Positions 21,105-34,058 of a stretch of 64,000 nucleotides of DNA are shown here, piece by piece. The stretch is from Toxonevra muliebris (Eukaryota; Arthropoda; Insecta; Diptera; Pallopteridae): assembly GCA_963691655.1 (NCBI GenBank), contig OY829330.1:17022815-17086814 (forward strand), given 5' to 3'. The translations under genes and the position numbers were made by a program. The notes beneath the pieces were generated by a model, which did no database searches, was not told the origin of the DNA, and worked only from the letters and a program-made list of their open reading frames with translations. Numbering within the stretch: the first letter of the stretch is position 1; every line of letters begins with the position of its first letter.

Positions 21105-24100
21105 TTTTAAGAATTAGTTTTCATAGCGCAAGAAGACTTAAGTCTTATAATAGCACTAGTAGTATAGTGGGGCAAGTTACAATTGAGTTTGGAATTATAA
21201 TATAAATATAAAATAGGCCTAACACGATAGTGAATATATGTATATAATAATTAAAGACGTTTGAACAAAAATTTAAAACGTAGAACTTAGTAAAGAAAAA
21301 GGAAATCAAAAACATGCATATAGGCAGACCACACACCTTCCGTAATTTCATCAAACTTCCAGCCAGCGTTAGTAATATTATAGAAAACATAGGGATTTGC
21401 AAATATAAATGTGACATTAAAACTTAAAACTAGTGAAGACAAATTTTAGTTTTATCACAGAAAAATTTATTTATGATTTATTTAAATGCAAAACATCAAA
21501 GATTTAATTATCACAGTTTGATAGGTGGCTCAAAAGTATATTTTTAAACTGCATTGCGTTGCTGATTTGTTGAATAAGAAGTGGAAATGCGTTCCAAAGA
21601 CGTATTGTATGGATATAGAATTGTCGCTTTGAAGATAAACATCCATATTTTGGGTGAATTACAATGTTACCACGATTTGATCGCAAGAATGTTAGCCTGC
21701 CATATAAATACTTGGGCTCTTTGGTAAATATAATTTTATGTAAAAAGATTAATGATCTATAGTTTAATAGACACTGAAAATTGAGGTTAAAGAGTTGTTT
21801 TGAAAATATAGAAACATGGTCGAATCTTCTTAAGCCATATACATATTGAGTAATGTTTTTATAAAGAGCATTTGGTTTGCGTTTACTAACAGAGTCACAG
21901 TTGGCGAAAATTTCACATCCATATATTAGAGTTGGTATAAGATAAGTCTTGGCCAACAATATCTGAACTTTTTGTGGTCCACAGGGATCGGAGCATACTA
22001 TAGACTTTGCCAATAGCTATATTGATGTGATTTGTCCAGGTTAACGTACTGTTGAAAGTAACACCCAGGTTTTTTGCTGTATTGACGACTTCAATGAATG
22101 AGTTGTTAAGAGTTATTTTTTTTGTGTAATCAGAAAATCTTTATTACTTTTGCGAATTATTAAACATTTCAATTTTTTCGGATTAAGGCACAATCGATTA
22201 ATTGAAGCCCAGTCATTTATTCTTTTCAGGTTTTTATTTAGATTCAGAATACAGTTATCTAACAACTCAGGTTTACAACATGTATATAATTGTACATCAT
22301 CAGCATACATTACAATTAACCACACGAGGAAGATCATTGATATATAAAGAGAAAAGCAAAGGCCCCAGAATTGACCCTTGGGGCACACCTCTGGGGACGA
22401 AAAGAAAGTCGGAAGTTAAATTATTTAGACTTACAGCTTGTAGCCTTCCAGTGAGGTAAGAGTTCAAAGAGAAGTTGCTGAAGTAGAGAAATCAAATTGT
22501 CCTAATAGTATGCTAAAAAATAATAATTGAGTGATCTAGTAAGACCAGGAGTGCCACCTGGTTAGAGTCAAGATAGCTTCGTATTTCTTCCGTCACATCG
22601 ATTAGCGTAGTAAGGCAACTGTGTTTAGGCCTGAACCCCGATTGTCTTTCAAAAAAGAGATTATTGTCAAGAAGATATTTAGATATTTGTTTGTGCATTA
22701 AGGATTCAAGAACTTTTGAAAGAAAAGGTAGAATAGCTACAGGACGAAATTCTTGACATGTTTTTGGAATTGGTAGAATTTTAGCAACTTTCCAGTGAGC
22801 AGGAAAAGTAGATTTCATGATTATTGTATTGAAAAGATGAGTAATAAAGGGCAGTATTTAAGGTAGCAAGGCTTTTAAAAACACCAGATGCATTTCATCA
22901 AATCCTATTGCATTTGATTTGACAGACAGGAAACTTTGCACGACATCAAGTTGACTAACACAATCGAATTTGAAAAAGAAGACGGGTACGATGTTTGTTA
23001 CGGTATTTTAATAGGAATTGTCAATATTGGTGGTGTCAATTTTAGCGTCAAAAGTGGGTAATTCAGTGAATTTTTTATTTAATTCGTTTACGTCTATGTC
23101 TGCACGACCGGGTGGGGACAATTTATTATTTAATACAATTTAATATTCAATTCAGTGGTCCTATAACGTTTCCACCTATTGTATGCTGCGTCACGCTTTA
23201 ATATTACGTTCATCATATCATTTGTAAACCAATGGGGTTGATTTTGTTTACTGCGCTTAGTTTTAATTGGAACAAATTTGTTATAAAGGTAGAGAATGCT
23301 ACTCTGAATAAATGACAATTGGTCATCTACTGAGGTCATATAATAAATATCCGACCAGGCGATACGTTCAAGTTCCAAATTTAAGTCAATGTAATTAATA
23401 TTATTAAAGTCACGGAATGTCACTACATGTTCGTTAGTTTTAATCTGATAGTCATAAGACAAGTAGATAAGATCATGTTTTGAAAAGTTTGGTACGGAGA
23501 GTTGGTCGTACAGCAGTATTTTAGAAATGTCATTTACAAAGAATATTTTTTTTTATAATGAGTAGGAGTGTGATGGTTTGCAGATGTGAGACCTAATGCT
23601 TGCATGCCATCAGTGAGATTATTTTCAACGAGTATATTACTATTGAAGTCACCTGTGATGATAATATCCACATAAGGTAAGGTCAATGTTAGTAAAAAGA
23701 TTTGACTTTTCAATGTTTCGATTCGGCCTATATATGGTACCAATGAGTATCTTCTTACAATCATGTATCACATCAATAAACAAATACTCGATATTATCGA
23801 CAGGACTGGACTTAAAATTAAACTTGCATGTAATACCTTCTTTCACATAGATGGCTACACCGCCAGCAAGACTCCGACGATCAGCACGAAAAATACGATA
23901 GCCTTTTACATTAATTAGACTATCAGGAACATTAGATTGAAGCCAAATCTCAGAAACACAGAAAACATCTACACCAGACGATTCAAAAATGTAACGAAAC
24001 TCATCAATTTTTTTGTTTAAACTTTGAGCATTGAGATTCTAATACCATCTTCTAATTCTAATAAGGCTATAGATGTGGTCTTTGGAACGACAACCATTAT

Positions 24101-25660
24101 TAAAACTTCGCGAACTCAACATTTAAATGATTTTTTAAAGCAACGCAATGAGTAAGAAGTTTATGTGTATATACTGTGATAATAAAATGGGTGATTGAAG
24201 GAAATCTATTAAAATAACAAGGTTGTTCCAAGCAGCACTAAATATTTATGTAAATTGCCTTAAATTTACTGAACTAAAATTTCCCAAATACTATAACTGT
24301 TACTGAACTAACATACAAATTTAACTGCACTCATTAAACTTAACGAAACCTCGCTCATTCTACTTAGCATAAGTCATAAAATAAAATGATGGTTAAACTC
24401 ACTTCCATTACGATCACGACTAAATAAAGTTAAATAATAATTGAAAGCGCAACTTTGTTTTCTTGCTGCTAATTTAATTAAAAGGTGGTGCAAACCAGCA
24501 CCTCCTCGAAACAAAGGTAAAACTAATAAAATAATAATGAAATAATAAGGTAAATCTGGTAAAATAATAAAGGTTCTAAGTATAAGAAGCAAAGTTATAT
24601 ATGGCTTACAGAAATTAAATGTTGGCCACCAGATCATCACGAAAAAAGTCATTCCACTGGCCGTGTACAGCTGCTGCATCATGGTTGCAATCATGAAGGG
24701 AGTTCAACAGCACCTCTAAGTTCTGGATATAGTCGACGTGTGTTGCAATACCGGTAGCAGAGTGTTTTACATAAACAAGCCCACGGAGAGTAAAGACAGA
24801 CACCAACAAACTTTGCCTTTTGTACTTAACAGCTGCAAGTAGTATCGCATGGTTGAATTTTGTAAGGCTTTCGTTCATGTATATAGGGGCATCAGAATCA
24901 AAGCCGGCATGGCGTAAACGAAGTTGATCCTTTTGTCGACGAAGAAAAGTCTTAACCGATTTCAAGACAAAATTCTTGTCATACGGTGATGCTAAACGTA
25001 TTATAACGTCAGCATCAGTTTTAGCATGTTGCTTAGAGTTGTGTTTGAGCCTCATAATACGCCCAACCTTTCGCGGCTTAATGTTAATGTTAAAGCAGAT
25101 GTGGTTGAAGATATCAAGAAGATTTTCGCCATCAGAACTAGGTATACCATGTAAGCGGAGGTCACAGGCTATATTCGAAATCTCTTGCTTTGCCAATTGC
25201 TTCTTTAACAAATCGATTTCAAGCTTGAGAGAGTGTGAGTCATCTATTTGATATTTATCCAAAAGATGCGTTTTTCTGTCATCCAGGGTTGATTTGCGAG
25301 CTTCGAAATCACATTTAAGTTGCTTCACAGAAACTATCTCCTCTTCGATAGTCACAATTTTGACATCAATGTCAGCAACCTTGGTATTGAGTGCGCTTAA
25401 TTTAGACTCGAACTTATTCGTAAGTTTAGCTTCAAGAGCGAGAAGTTCATTAGAGAGTCTTTCGAACGTTTGTTCAGTGTGCACACGTATCCGCTCCTAA
25501 AATTGCTTTCATTTGGGTTGAGATCATACATATTTCACTATCCACCTGCATTTTTGAGGCATTTAGAGAAGGTGGGTCCTTTTGACGGCATGAATTGAGT
25601 CTAGTTGAGATCTGATTCGCACTTGGAGATGACATTGCGATTTTGAAAATAAAAAATAAT
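21105..25660 (-). mobile_element. Jockey-superfamily LINE, near full length but broken
   Basis: The minus strand carries ORF1 (25635-24615) and a fragmented ORF2. Readable ORF2 parts, in order: endonuclease (23846-23534: ILIGTIYRPN, IIITGDFNSN), linker (23462-23130: PHWFTNDMMNVILKRDAAYN), RT fingers (22818-22513: FRPVAILPFLSKVLE; QSGFRPKHSCLTTL), RT palm (22388-22113: YADD at residues 28-31, followed by INDWASINRLCLNPKK), and thumb/C-terminus (22013-21504: KTYLIPTLIYGCEIF to RLWNAFPLLIQQISNA). No RNase H is present, which fits jockey/CR1-type LINEs. A 3' UTR with the palindrome AAGACTTAAGTCTT (21136-21149) runs to an A-rich end near 21105. At least five frame breaks make it inactive. Confidence 0.85.
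24615..25635 (-). pseudogene. LINE ORF1 protein with coiled coil, one frameshift
   Basis: The frame starts at MSSPSANQISTRLNSCRQKD (25635) and breaks once near 25490; the following 289-residue frame (25484-24615) is otherwise open. Residues about 5-100 of the long frame have heptad-like charged repeats (LSNELLALEAKLTNKFESKL and following), a predicted coiled coil for trimerisation. The second half has an RRM/CTD-like layout: DLRLHGIPSS, then DVIIRLASPYDKNFVLKSVK, and IYMNESLTKFNHAILLAAVK. The product would bind LINE RNA. No CCHC knuckles are present. Without the single frameshift the product would be about 335-340 residues, near normal. Confidence 0.75.
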
Positions 25661-25969
25661 TGCAGATACAAAATATGCCCTTAATCGTGATTTGGCCACA
25701 CTTTTTTTGATAATATAAGCTTTTGAGTTGGATAGTTAATTCGGTTCCGCTAAGGTTGTGATATTTAATCGTACCTTGGCGAACACTTTCTATTTGATAG
25801 AATAAGCTTTTGAATTATGTTGGTAATACAGTTCCACAAGATGATAAAGATAAACATAAAAAAAACTTTTCGCCAGCTGATAGTAAGCACTACAATGACA
25901 GACTTATATATATTCTTTCTTTTGTATTTGTAGTTTTACTGGACAACTATACTATAGTTATATATATAT

Positions 25970-27605
25970 ACATACTAGCTGACCCGGCAGACATTATTCT
26001 GCCCTTTCTACGAAGAAGCGAGAAAATTGAAGTTTATTTCAATGAAGAAGAATGAAGTTTCTTGGAGTTTGGTAATGACAATTCAAGCTTAAAGGGCGTA
26101 CATTGAATTTTGTAAAAATTCTAGATTTAAAAATGAGGTATCAAAATTGGAATTTTTAAAACTAATTTTGACATAGCTGGGTAGGTTCTTGAGATATTTC
26201 ATAAATTAGTAGAAATAATAGTAAAAATAATAAAAAATAGAAGTAGAAAAAATAGTGAAAAAGTATATGTAAATAAAATAGTAAGAAAGTAGTCGAATAT
26301 AAGAAGAAAATGTTGGAAAAAATAAATTAAAATAGTTGTAGAAAATAGAAGTAGAGCATGGTGCAACATCCACTTATCCAAGAAACTGAGAGAATTTTTT
26401 AAATCCGATATTGACAAATAATACTTCCATACTAAGATATCCCGTAATGAAAATTCAGGGCATATGGAAGGTGTCACACCCATCCATTTTTTTTGTTGTA
26501 GCATGGCATTGTTAATTCACGTTCTTGTACCAAATTTCTGTACTGTGCTATAAATTCTTGAGATATAACCAAAAAAACATTACGATTAATTTATATTATG
26601 GTTCAGTTGAATTATAGAAGCAATATTTCAGAACGCCCTATATTCATATCAATGACCATTCTTGAAATTATTTAAAAATATAAACCAATTTCATATTTAT
26701 TATAAATATAGATTTTGTTTCTGCTCCACCTATCGGATTTTACGATAGCTGGGCAGGGTATTAAGATATTTCATAAAGTAGTAGAAATAATAGTAGAAAA
26801 AGGAATGGAAAAAGTAGTAAAAAATAGCTGAAAAAATTAGAAGAAAATAGTAGTAGAAAAGGTAGTAGGAAAAAGAATAGAAAATAGTATTACAAATTGT
26901 TGTAAAGAGTAGTAAAAAGGTAGCAGAAAAAGTAGTAGAAAAATAGTTAAACATAGTAGTACAAAAATAGTAAAAATGGAGTGGTGGAAATAATAGTAAA
27001 AAATAGTAGTAAAAAAACTGTAAAAAAGTACTAAAAAATAGTAGTGAAAAATAGTAGAAAGTAGTAGTAGAAAATAAGAAAAAATGTATTAAAAAAGTAG
27101 TAGAAAAAAGTACTAAAAAGTATTGGTTGAAAAAGTAGTAGAAAATAACAAAAATTTGCAGAAAAAAAGGAGTTTTAAAAGTAGAAAATAGTAGTAGAAT
27201 TAGTAGTTGAAATAGCAGTAGAAAATAAAAAAGGTGCAACAAACTGAAGGAATCTAAATTTTAGTACCGTACCATAAATAGCTCCTATGATATGTATCTC
27301 ATAATGGAAATTCAGGTTATATGGAAGGTGCCACACCCCCTTTGTCAATCCCACCCATATTTTTGTTGTACCATGGCATTGTCAATTCTCGTTATTGTAC
27401 CAAATTTCTGTAGCGTGCTATAAATGGTTCTTGAGATATACCCAAAAAACTATTAGGATTGTATGGTAGGTGCCACGCCCACTTTACTAAAAGCCATTAT
27501 GAATAGCTATGAACCATCCTCCCCCTTTTGACTTCAATCGGTCCAGTCGTTCAGAAGTTACACGATGACATACACACAAAACTCTACGATTATATACATA
27601 TATAT
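25970..27605 (+). repeat. Dispersed repeat with internal duplication and purine-rich expansions
   Basis: Begins after a TATATATATACA run with ACTAGCTGACCCGGCAGAC and ends with ATCGGTCCAGTCGTTCAGAA and a TATATA run; I recall similar end sequences in many insect genomes but could not check. The interior is duplicated at about 860-870 bp spacing: GATATTTCATAAA.TAGTAGA (26195, 26770), ATTCAGG..ATATGGAAGGTG (26452, 27311), TGTACCAAATTTCTGTA (26525, 27396). Each unit holds a C-poor tract of GTAGAAAATA-like repeats (26205-26350; 26775-27240). The long low-complexity minus-strand frame there is not a gene. Confidence 0.6.
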
Positions 27606-27789
27606 AAAGATATATATGAATGCTCACTTAAGTTTTTAATTTCTGCACAATTTATGTTAGAGTGATACTCTATTTTAAAGTTTTTTTTTTTTTTTTAGAA
27701 ACTTTTTTATTTATTTTTGTTACGTTTTTTGTTTTTATAATTTTTGTTTATTTGCCTTTTTTTTATTTGTTAAGGTATAATACACCTAG

Positions 27790-27815
27790 GGAAAAGCGCT
27801 GAGTTGGCCGCACTG
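27790..27815 (-). mobile_element. hAT MITE right-end fragment
   Basis: GGGAAAAGCGCTGAGTTGGC followed by CGCACTG matches the right end of the hAT MITE at 33763-34058 (GGGAAAAGCATTGAGTTGGC then CACACTG). No left end was found, so this is a truncated relic. Confidence 0.5.
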
Positions 27816-27877
27816 GTGCATACGAATAGTACATCGAACAATAAAAAAATATTATAATTATAGTTACCTACATATGC

Positions 27878-29840
27878 ACATTAGATGGCTTATTTTGCTA
27901 AAGTATTTCAGATCTTAATTGTGACAGCAGAATATGAAAATAGGGTGCTAAAAACCAAGTAAAATGAAAAAAAAAATTTAAATTTGCGAAAACTGGATGC
28001 GCTACTCCGAAAACCGTGATTTTAAAGGATGTTTTACAATAGGTTTGGGATTTTGTATGGAAAAAGTATTCTACATATAAAAGTTTTTCAGATATCCATG
28101 TCTATGTAAAAAATGCCGCTAAAGCTATGGCGTACCCATGATACAACTGAACCCTAAGCCACCCGTAGCGCCTAAAGTGGCCATTTGGCACCTTTTTTTT
28201 TTACGAATTTTCAAATTCACCCGTTAGGATTTTGAAGATATCGGTAATTTTTTTAAAATACGTAGGATTGTAGGTAATTCAATTTAGTTTATTTAAAACA
28301 CAAAAATTTTTCAAATAGAGTTATATTTGAACTAGTAAATTAACTTTTAGTGAACCCATGTCGAGTACAGTCAAGTTCACCTTTGACAAATGTCATCAAA
28401 AAATTGCACGAAAAAACAAAGTAGGAGTTAAGAAAATTGCCTTATTGTGGAAATTTGTAATCTTTATTTTCGTCTGTCAATTACAGTATTATATGTACAA
28501 GTTTTCCACGTACAACACGGCACTCGTAGAGCACGATTTCGCCCCAACACGATTTGTTAGTAGCGTAAATCCCCATATAACACGATGCGACTATAGCACG
28601 ATTTCCTTCCAACATGATTTGCGAATAGCTGAATCCCTTGTTTAACACGAATAGTGAAAAAAATTTAGAAATTCAAATCGCTTTTTAAATTTTTTAATAA
28701 GCTATTTAACTACAATTCTAATTTTGATTTGTTAAATTTATCAAATTCCAGTTCACTCTGTGTTCTAGTTTCATTGTCATTTTTACTTTAAATGTTCCAA
28801 TAAATTTTCTGTTAAGTGGTTTTTATTAAATTTTTTTTATATAAAATCAATATACTTACTTTCTATTTTTTTATTTTTTACAACCAAAAATAAAAGCTTT
28901 AATTTATTTATAAAAGAGAGAAAATGTATCAAACCGTACAAAAAGTTAACATTCACATGAAGCAAATGAATGCCCCTGCATGTGACAACTCGAACGACAC
29001 TAATCCCAAAAAGTTGTTTTTTAAACTCTTGAAACATAACCCTTTGTACGATTTCGTATATAATACGGCAGATTTCTAAATTCTTGGAGCCTAACTACGC
29101 TTTTTATACTGGTTCCTTGTTCCGTATAACATGAATTCGCACAACACGATGCTTTTTTGGAACCTAGCAATCATGTTATACGGGGGACACCTGAATTACA
29201 TATTGATATAAATCAACAATTTTGACACAAACGATTAAGTATGGAGAAAAAGTTAAAAATTAGTAGTTACTTCTTAATTGGTAAGTTTCACTAATTTAAG
29301 GTGATTTTTTCAACTCCTGCTTTGTTTTTTCGTGCAATTTTTTGGCGACATTTGTCAAAGATGAACTTGATTGTACTCGACATGGGTTCACAAAAAGTAA
29401 ATTTACTAGTTCAAATACAGCTTGATTTGAAAAATTTTTGTATTTTAAATAAACTAAATTGAATTACTTACAATTAGAATTACCGCTATTTTCAAAATCC
29501 TAACGAGTGAATTTGAAAATTCGTAAAAAAAAGTGCCAAATGGCCACTTTAGGCACTACGGGTGGCTTTGTGTTCAGTTGTATCAAAAAACTGGGTACGC
29601 CATTCGCTTTAGCGGCATTTTTTACGTAGGTATGGATATCTGAAAATCTTTTATATGTAAGTTGAATACTTTTTCCATACAAAATCCCAAACTTATTGTA
29701 AAACATCCTTTAAAATCACGGTTTTCGGAGTAGCGCATCCAGTTTTCGCAAATTTAAATTTTTTTTTTCATATTCTGCTGTCACAATTAAGATCTGAAAT
29801 ACTTTAGCAAAATGTATGGAGCAAATAAGCCATCTAATGT
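27878..29840. repeat. Large inverted repeat (foldback) of about 570-bp arms
   Basis: 27878-28460 is the reverse complement, with scattered differences, of 29275-29840. Landmarks present in both arms are ACATTAGATGGCTTATTT, CTAAAGTATTTCAGATCTTA, GATGCGCTACTCCGAAAACC, AAGTGGCCATTTGGCAC and CCCATGTCGAGTACAGTCAA (left) with its complement on the right. Arms have no coding frame with a known domain. The spacer contains a pogo-like insertion. Either a foldback transposon or an inverted duplication. Confidence 0.85.
28498..29193. mobile_element. pogo/Tigger-like element in the foldback spacer
   Basis: The left end CAAGTTTTCCACGTACAACA, preceded by TA, and the right end, read inward as CAGGTGTCCCCCGTATAACA, agree at most positions and resemble pogo/Tigger termini (..CCCCCGTATAACACG). 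Several GCACGATTT / ACACGATTT motifs near the left end may be subterminal sites. No transposase. The right flank is AA rather than TA, so assignment is tentative. Confidence 0.45.
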
Positions 29841-29957
29841 ACATACATACACGCCAAAGAGCGGAACAAAAATTATTATTAAAAAAAAAGAGAGAAAAAA
29901 ATAGCAAATGGGCAAAAGAAACAATAAGAAAAAAAAAAAAGTCAGGTCACACGTAAC

Positions 29958-31013
29958 CAGCGATGCCAACTTGCGGGGAATTCCCCGATTTGCGGGGAAT
30001 TTTTCTTAGTGAGGGGAATCGGGCAATGAGCTGTTTTTTGCGGGGAATTTGAAACCGTTCAGCTTTCAATATTAAAATACACCAAACAGTATGTAGAATA
30101 TTTTTTGCCAAATTTTATTTTCCTATATACAATTCTGGCACATTCGCAACCCACACCATATGAACATTGCTTTATGCAACACTGTTTACGTTTAGTATTC
30201 AAACAGTTCAATACGATCGCGCAGTGCTTCCCTTTCTAATTAATAACTGTTAGTTCTTGGTGACTGTAACCTATAAACCTGCAAATTATGGTCAGCTATT
30301 AAAAAGTAGTATATTTTATATGTTTAAAACCGATAGTCAAAACTTTAAACCAGTTTTTCTCAAAACAAGGTTTTTGCCATTGGCGTGCACGATAACTGAA
30401 ATTTAAATATGTTCTTCTACACAACAATGGCCCCAGGATATAAGTTTGGTTAATTTTTTCCTCAATTTGGAACTTTGTTTTTACGAAAAAAGTCAAATTT
30501 TTGAGAAAACTAATTTTTGCCGTCTGCTATTTTGTGAATTGTTGGTCAAAAAAAATAATCTTAATATGTCCTGAAAGTACAGTTATAATTTTTCGAATGG
30601 TATTTTTTTTAGATGTTCCAGTGAGCCGCAATCACGCACGCCATTGCGTTTAACGATTTTCAAAACGTCTTCCATGAAGCTGCAAAAAAACCCTTTATAT
30701 AATTTTTTTTTAATTATTACACAATTTTTTCTTGTATTTGAAGTCTTTAAATAGATGTCAGAACATTTTTTTTATCAATTTATCAATCCAAAAAAAATTG
30801 ATAAAAAACTTTTAACCAAGAAAGTGCAGGGCCCCTTAAAGTAACTCTAAGCCTACTTAAAGGGTATTTTTCGTTTATATAAAATGTTTATATGAAAAGT
30901 GCGTATCGTACTGTTATAATATGAAATTATACCGGTGCGGAGAATTTGGTCGAAAATCGGAGAATTTCGCGAGAGTTATCGGGGAGAAAGAAAAAAATTA
31001 GTTGGCATCCCTG
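29958..31013. mobile_element. hAT family copy 2 (longest plus-orientation copy)
   Basis: Ends CAGCGATGCCAACTTGCG (29958) and TTAGTTGGCATCCCTG (ending 31013), flanked by perfect duplications CACGTAAC at 29950-29957 and 31014-31021. GGGGAATTCCCC lies at 29975-29986. Compared with copy 1 it has about 190 more bases around 30440-30630. No open frame with a hAT motif. The insertion lies about 110 bp outside the right arm of the foldback. Confidence 0.95.
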
Positions 31014-31189
31014 CACGTAACACATACGTATAGAAAAGAAATACTAATTGAGTGAGAGTGTTTATGTTTATGCTCTTTTTTCTGCTTCACTTTATATTTT
31101 TTTGGTTCAATTCCATTCAGTCCCACAGGTCTTCGTCATCGATCTACTGTATGCTGGCGCCAGCGATGCGAAAGAACGTCCATGCCTCT

Positions 31190-31640
31190 TCTTTTGAGAA
31201 CTTTGAGTCCAAAAGTGGCTGAGGCTTGTTTATCATTCAAAATCAACGTCTAGTAACTCGAAACACCCCATCTCGTTCAAATTTGGTGTGGTAACTATTA
31301 CCCAATGGGACTAATCTTTGTGGAAGTATGAGTCCGATCGGTTTTGAGAGTGGTTTCCCTGGAGATGAAATAACTCATGTGTCAAAAGAATTCCGAAGTC
31401 AGAAAGAACATTTCTATTAACCTACCATTTCTATAAAAAATGGTTAAGTTTTGGACCGAGATAGTGCAGGGCCGCTTTAAAATAACAGCCACCGAGATCA
31501 ATTTTAAGCCAACGTAAAGGTATTTTTCGTTTTTATAAAATGTTTGTATGAAAAGTGCGTATCGCTCTGTTGTAATATAAAATTATACCGGTGCGGGGAA
31601 TTTGATCGAAAATCGGGGAATTTCTCGAGAACTATCGGCT
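31190..31640 (+). repeat. Truncated hAT family fragment
   Basis: Shares internal and right-half sequence with copies 2 and 3 (AAAGTGCGTATCG, GGTGCGGGGAATTTGATCGA, ATCGGGGAATTTCTCGAGA; CATGTGTCAAAAGAATTCCG) but stops before the terminal CAG. No duplication can be seen. It retains the segment also found in copy 3 but missing from copies 1 and 2. Confidence 0.7.
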
Positions 31641-33762
31641 ATTGCTATTGCAAAAATCATAGCATTTGTAATTGAAATTGGTGGATAAGTACATTATTTT
31701 GAAGTCGTACAGCTTTGGCATCTGTTTATTACAAAAAGCTAAACATTTCTTCTTTGGACATCAACCTTCCATCTGCTCACCGTACCCTTCTTTTTGGCAA
31801 TTTTCGGTATAAATTTATTTAAAAGTGTTCATACCGGGTATACGGCTTGGAATAAGGACATACTTCCTTCTAGAGAAATTGTCTCTATGAAAAAGTGAAG
31901 AATACGTCCGAACATCAAAATTGGTTTTGGACACTTTTATGCCCGAAATCCTCCAAAAAACCGATACGCTGAGCAGCTGGAGAATTGGTGTAAAAGCGAA
32001 AAATCTATAACTTTTTATTACAAACAACTTTGTCTCAGACTTAAACGATGTAAGACTTCAAACTAATAAACTTTATCACTAAATCCAATTATCACCCTCA
32101 CAATTCGACATTTCAATTTTTCATTTTTATTCATTTATTCAAATTTCAGCAAATTTGTATTTTAGAGCGATGTTGTCGAATTTCACCTCTGCTGCTGCTA
32201 AATTTGAATTTGGATTGAATTGAATATTTTGCATTTTGCAAACAAAAATTGTGATCATGCTTGCTGTATATTCTGCGCTCCTGGATATTTTTATGAATGA
32301 AAGAGTTAAGTCTTGGTAACTCCTTCATTATTTCTTGTTTGTTTGCATGTTATATAATAGATATATATATATATATATTGAAAAACCTATAGTATTTTAT
32401 TTAAATATACCTAAATTTTATTTGAATATTTTATTTTGAATGGACGAAAATTAATGAATGAAAAATGAAATCTAAAAATTTTACATACATATGTTCTATA
32501 TAAATATGTATATAAAAAACTAATAAAAAAAATTCAAGCAAAACCAAAAATGCAAATACATATTCTATTCTGCTTTACAAATGCAAAAAATATATGTAAG
32601 ATCAACATCAAAATACTCCAGCTGTTAAATGACCAATACAAGAAGGAACTGAAATGCCAAATATTCCTTCTGTCATCAAACACACCGAACTCATCCACTC
32701 ATACATTTTGTTCGGTTGGTTTAGTTTTCTACATCGTGGACGGTGGCGGTTCGGTCTATCGGTCGGTTAGCTAGACTCTGCTGTGTCAAATTAAATGTTT
32801 CAGCAACACGAAGAGCGAAATGCGACCTCTTTTTTTTATTATTATTTTTTTTTGATTATGAATTTTAATATTATAATATAATAATGATGTATCTAATATA
32901 TAATGTATAGCTAAAAATTGTATACATAGGTAGTCAAAATATTTAACCTTTGTTTTTTATTATTATTTTCATTGTTCTGAATTTCTTAATTATTTTTGAA
33001 TTTAACTTTTTTTGAATCAATAAAACACATGTACTTCCTTGTATGCAGTGTTTTGAGTTTATATGTATCCCTCTCTTATAGTTGAATGCCAATACAGGAA
33101 GGCATTATGAGCAAGTAAGGTGTAGCCACGACTGGTGTAGGTGCCACACTCTACGAGTGGCGAGGATAATCATGTGGGCGGACGGACATTGACTAAAGAC
33201 GGACTTAACAGCAAAAATTGGGAATAATACCAGAACCCGAGGAGCAGTGGTATTATTCATGGCTGTATGCTAGATTTAGCTGCAGGTGGGGAGGGATAGC
33301 TCCTGCTGACGGACGTTTTGTCGGACCGATATGTATTTGTTTATTTTGAGTGATATTAGTATGAGTGGGTGCTAAACTAATCGTAGGTTGATAGGCATTT
33401 GTATGTGTGATGAGTGATTGGTTGTGTTATATAGGTGAATCAGGTTGAGTGAATGCGTGAATGGTGAATGTGAGGATGAACGTAGGCAGTTAGGTTAGCA
33501 TGGAATGAATGTGGACGTATTTGTTCTAGCTTTTATCAGTCCTTTCTTTAATTTTCTCTCTCTGCCTCTCTCTCTTTCTATCAATTATAAATTTAATAGT
33601 TCAACTTTAATTAAGATTTTTTTATGGAACGACGGATGAAAAACCTTTTTCTGTGTCTGTTGGACAGTTTGAGTGGCAAGAACCACCCCATCCGACTAGC
33701 AGCCGAGCCGACTACCGTGCCACCTCTGCCACACCAAGCTGTACCAAACCAAGTCAGACACA
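31641..33762. other. Mixed non-genic interval
   Basis: 31940-32040 shares scattered similarity with 48055-48135 and 56755-56840 (GAGAATTGGTG..., CTTTGTCTCAGA). 33110-33520 is GC-richer and TG-rich, beginning TGTAGCCACGACTGG, and could be part of a solo LTR, but no terminal CA, primer site or duplicate was confirmed. CT-rich microsatellite at 33556-33580. Confidence 0.35.
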
Positions 33763-34058
33763 CAGTGTGGCCAACTTTTGTTTTTCAAAATCCGCTCAAA
33801 TGAAGAATAAAAAGCGTATTTTCTTAAAAGAAAGCGTTAAATTTTTTCTTTATGTAAGTGCGAGAAAACTCAATACATTTAAACTGTTTCACTAATACAG
33901 GCAAGCATCTGATACTTCTAGTCAATGAAAATTTCTTCAATTTTTTGAAGATAGTTTAAATTGACAAAAACGCGATGAGCGCTAAATCACTTTTTTCCGC
34001 GTTTTAATTTCCAAAAAGCACTAAAATCAGCGGGAAAAGCATTGAGTTGGCCACACTG
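33763..34058. mobile_element. hAT MITE, 296 bp, perfect TSD
   Basis: Ends CAGTGTGGCCAACTTTTG (33763) and TGAGTTGGCCACACTG (ending 34058), flanked by perfect 8-bp duplications CAGACACA at 33755-33762 and 34059-34066. Adjacent to the broken 3' side of the mariner pseudogene. A relic of the same family lies at 27790-27815. Confidence 0.93.

Noticed and set aside
26730..27242. A 170-residue minus-strand open frame rich in F, Y and L
   Set aside because: It is the complement of a C-poor simple-sequence tract that lacks stops by composition; no domain and biased residues.
33110..33520. Solo LTR beginning TGTAGCC
   Set aside because: No terminal CA, target duplication or second copy could be confirmed in the window.
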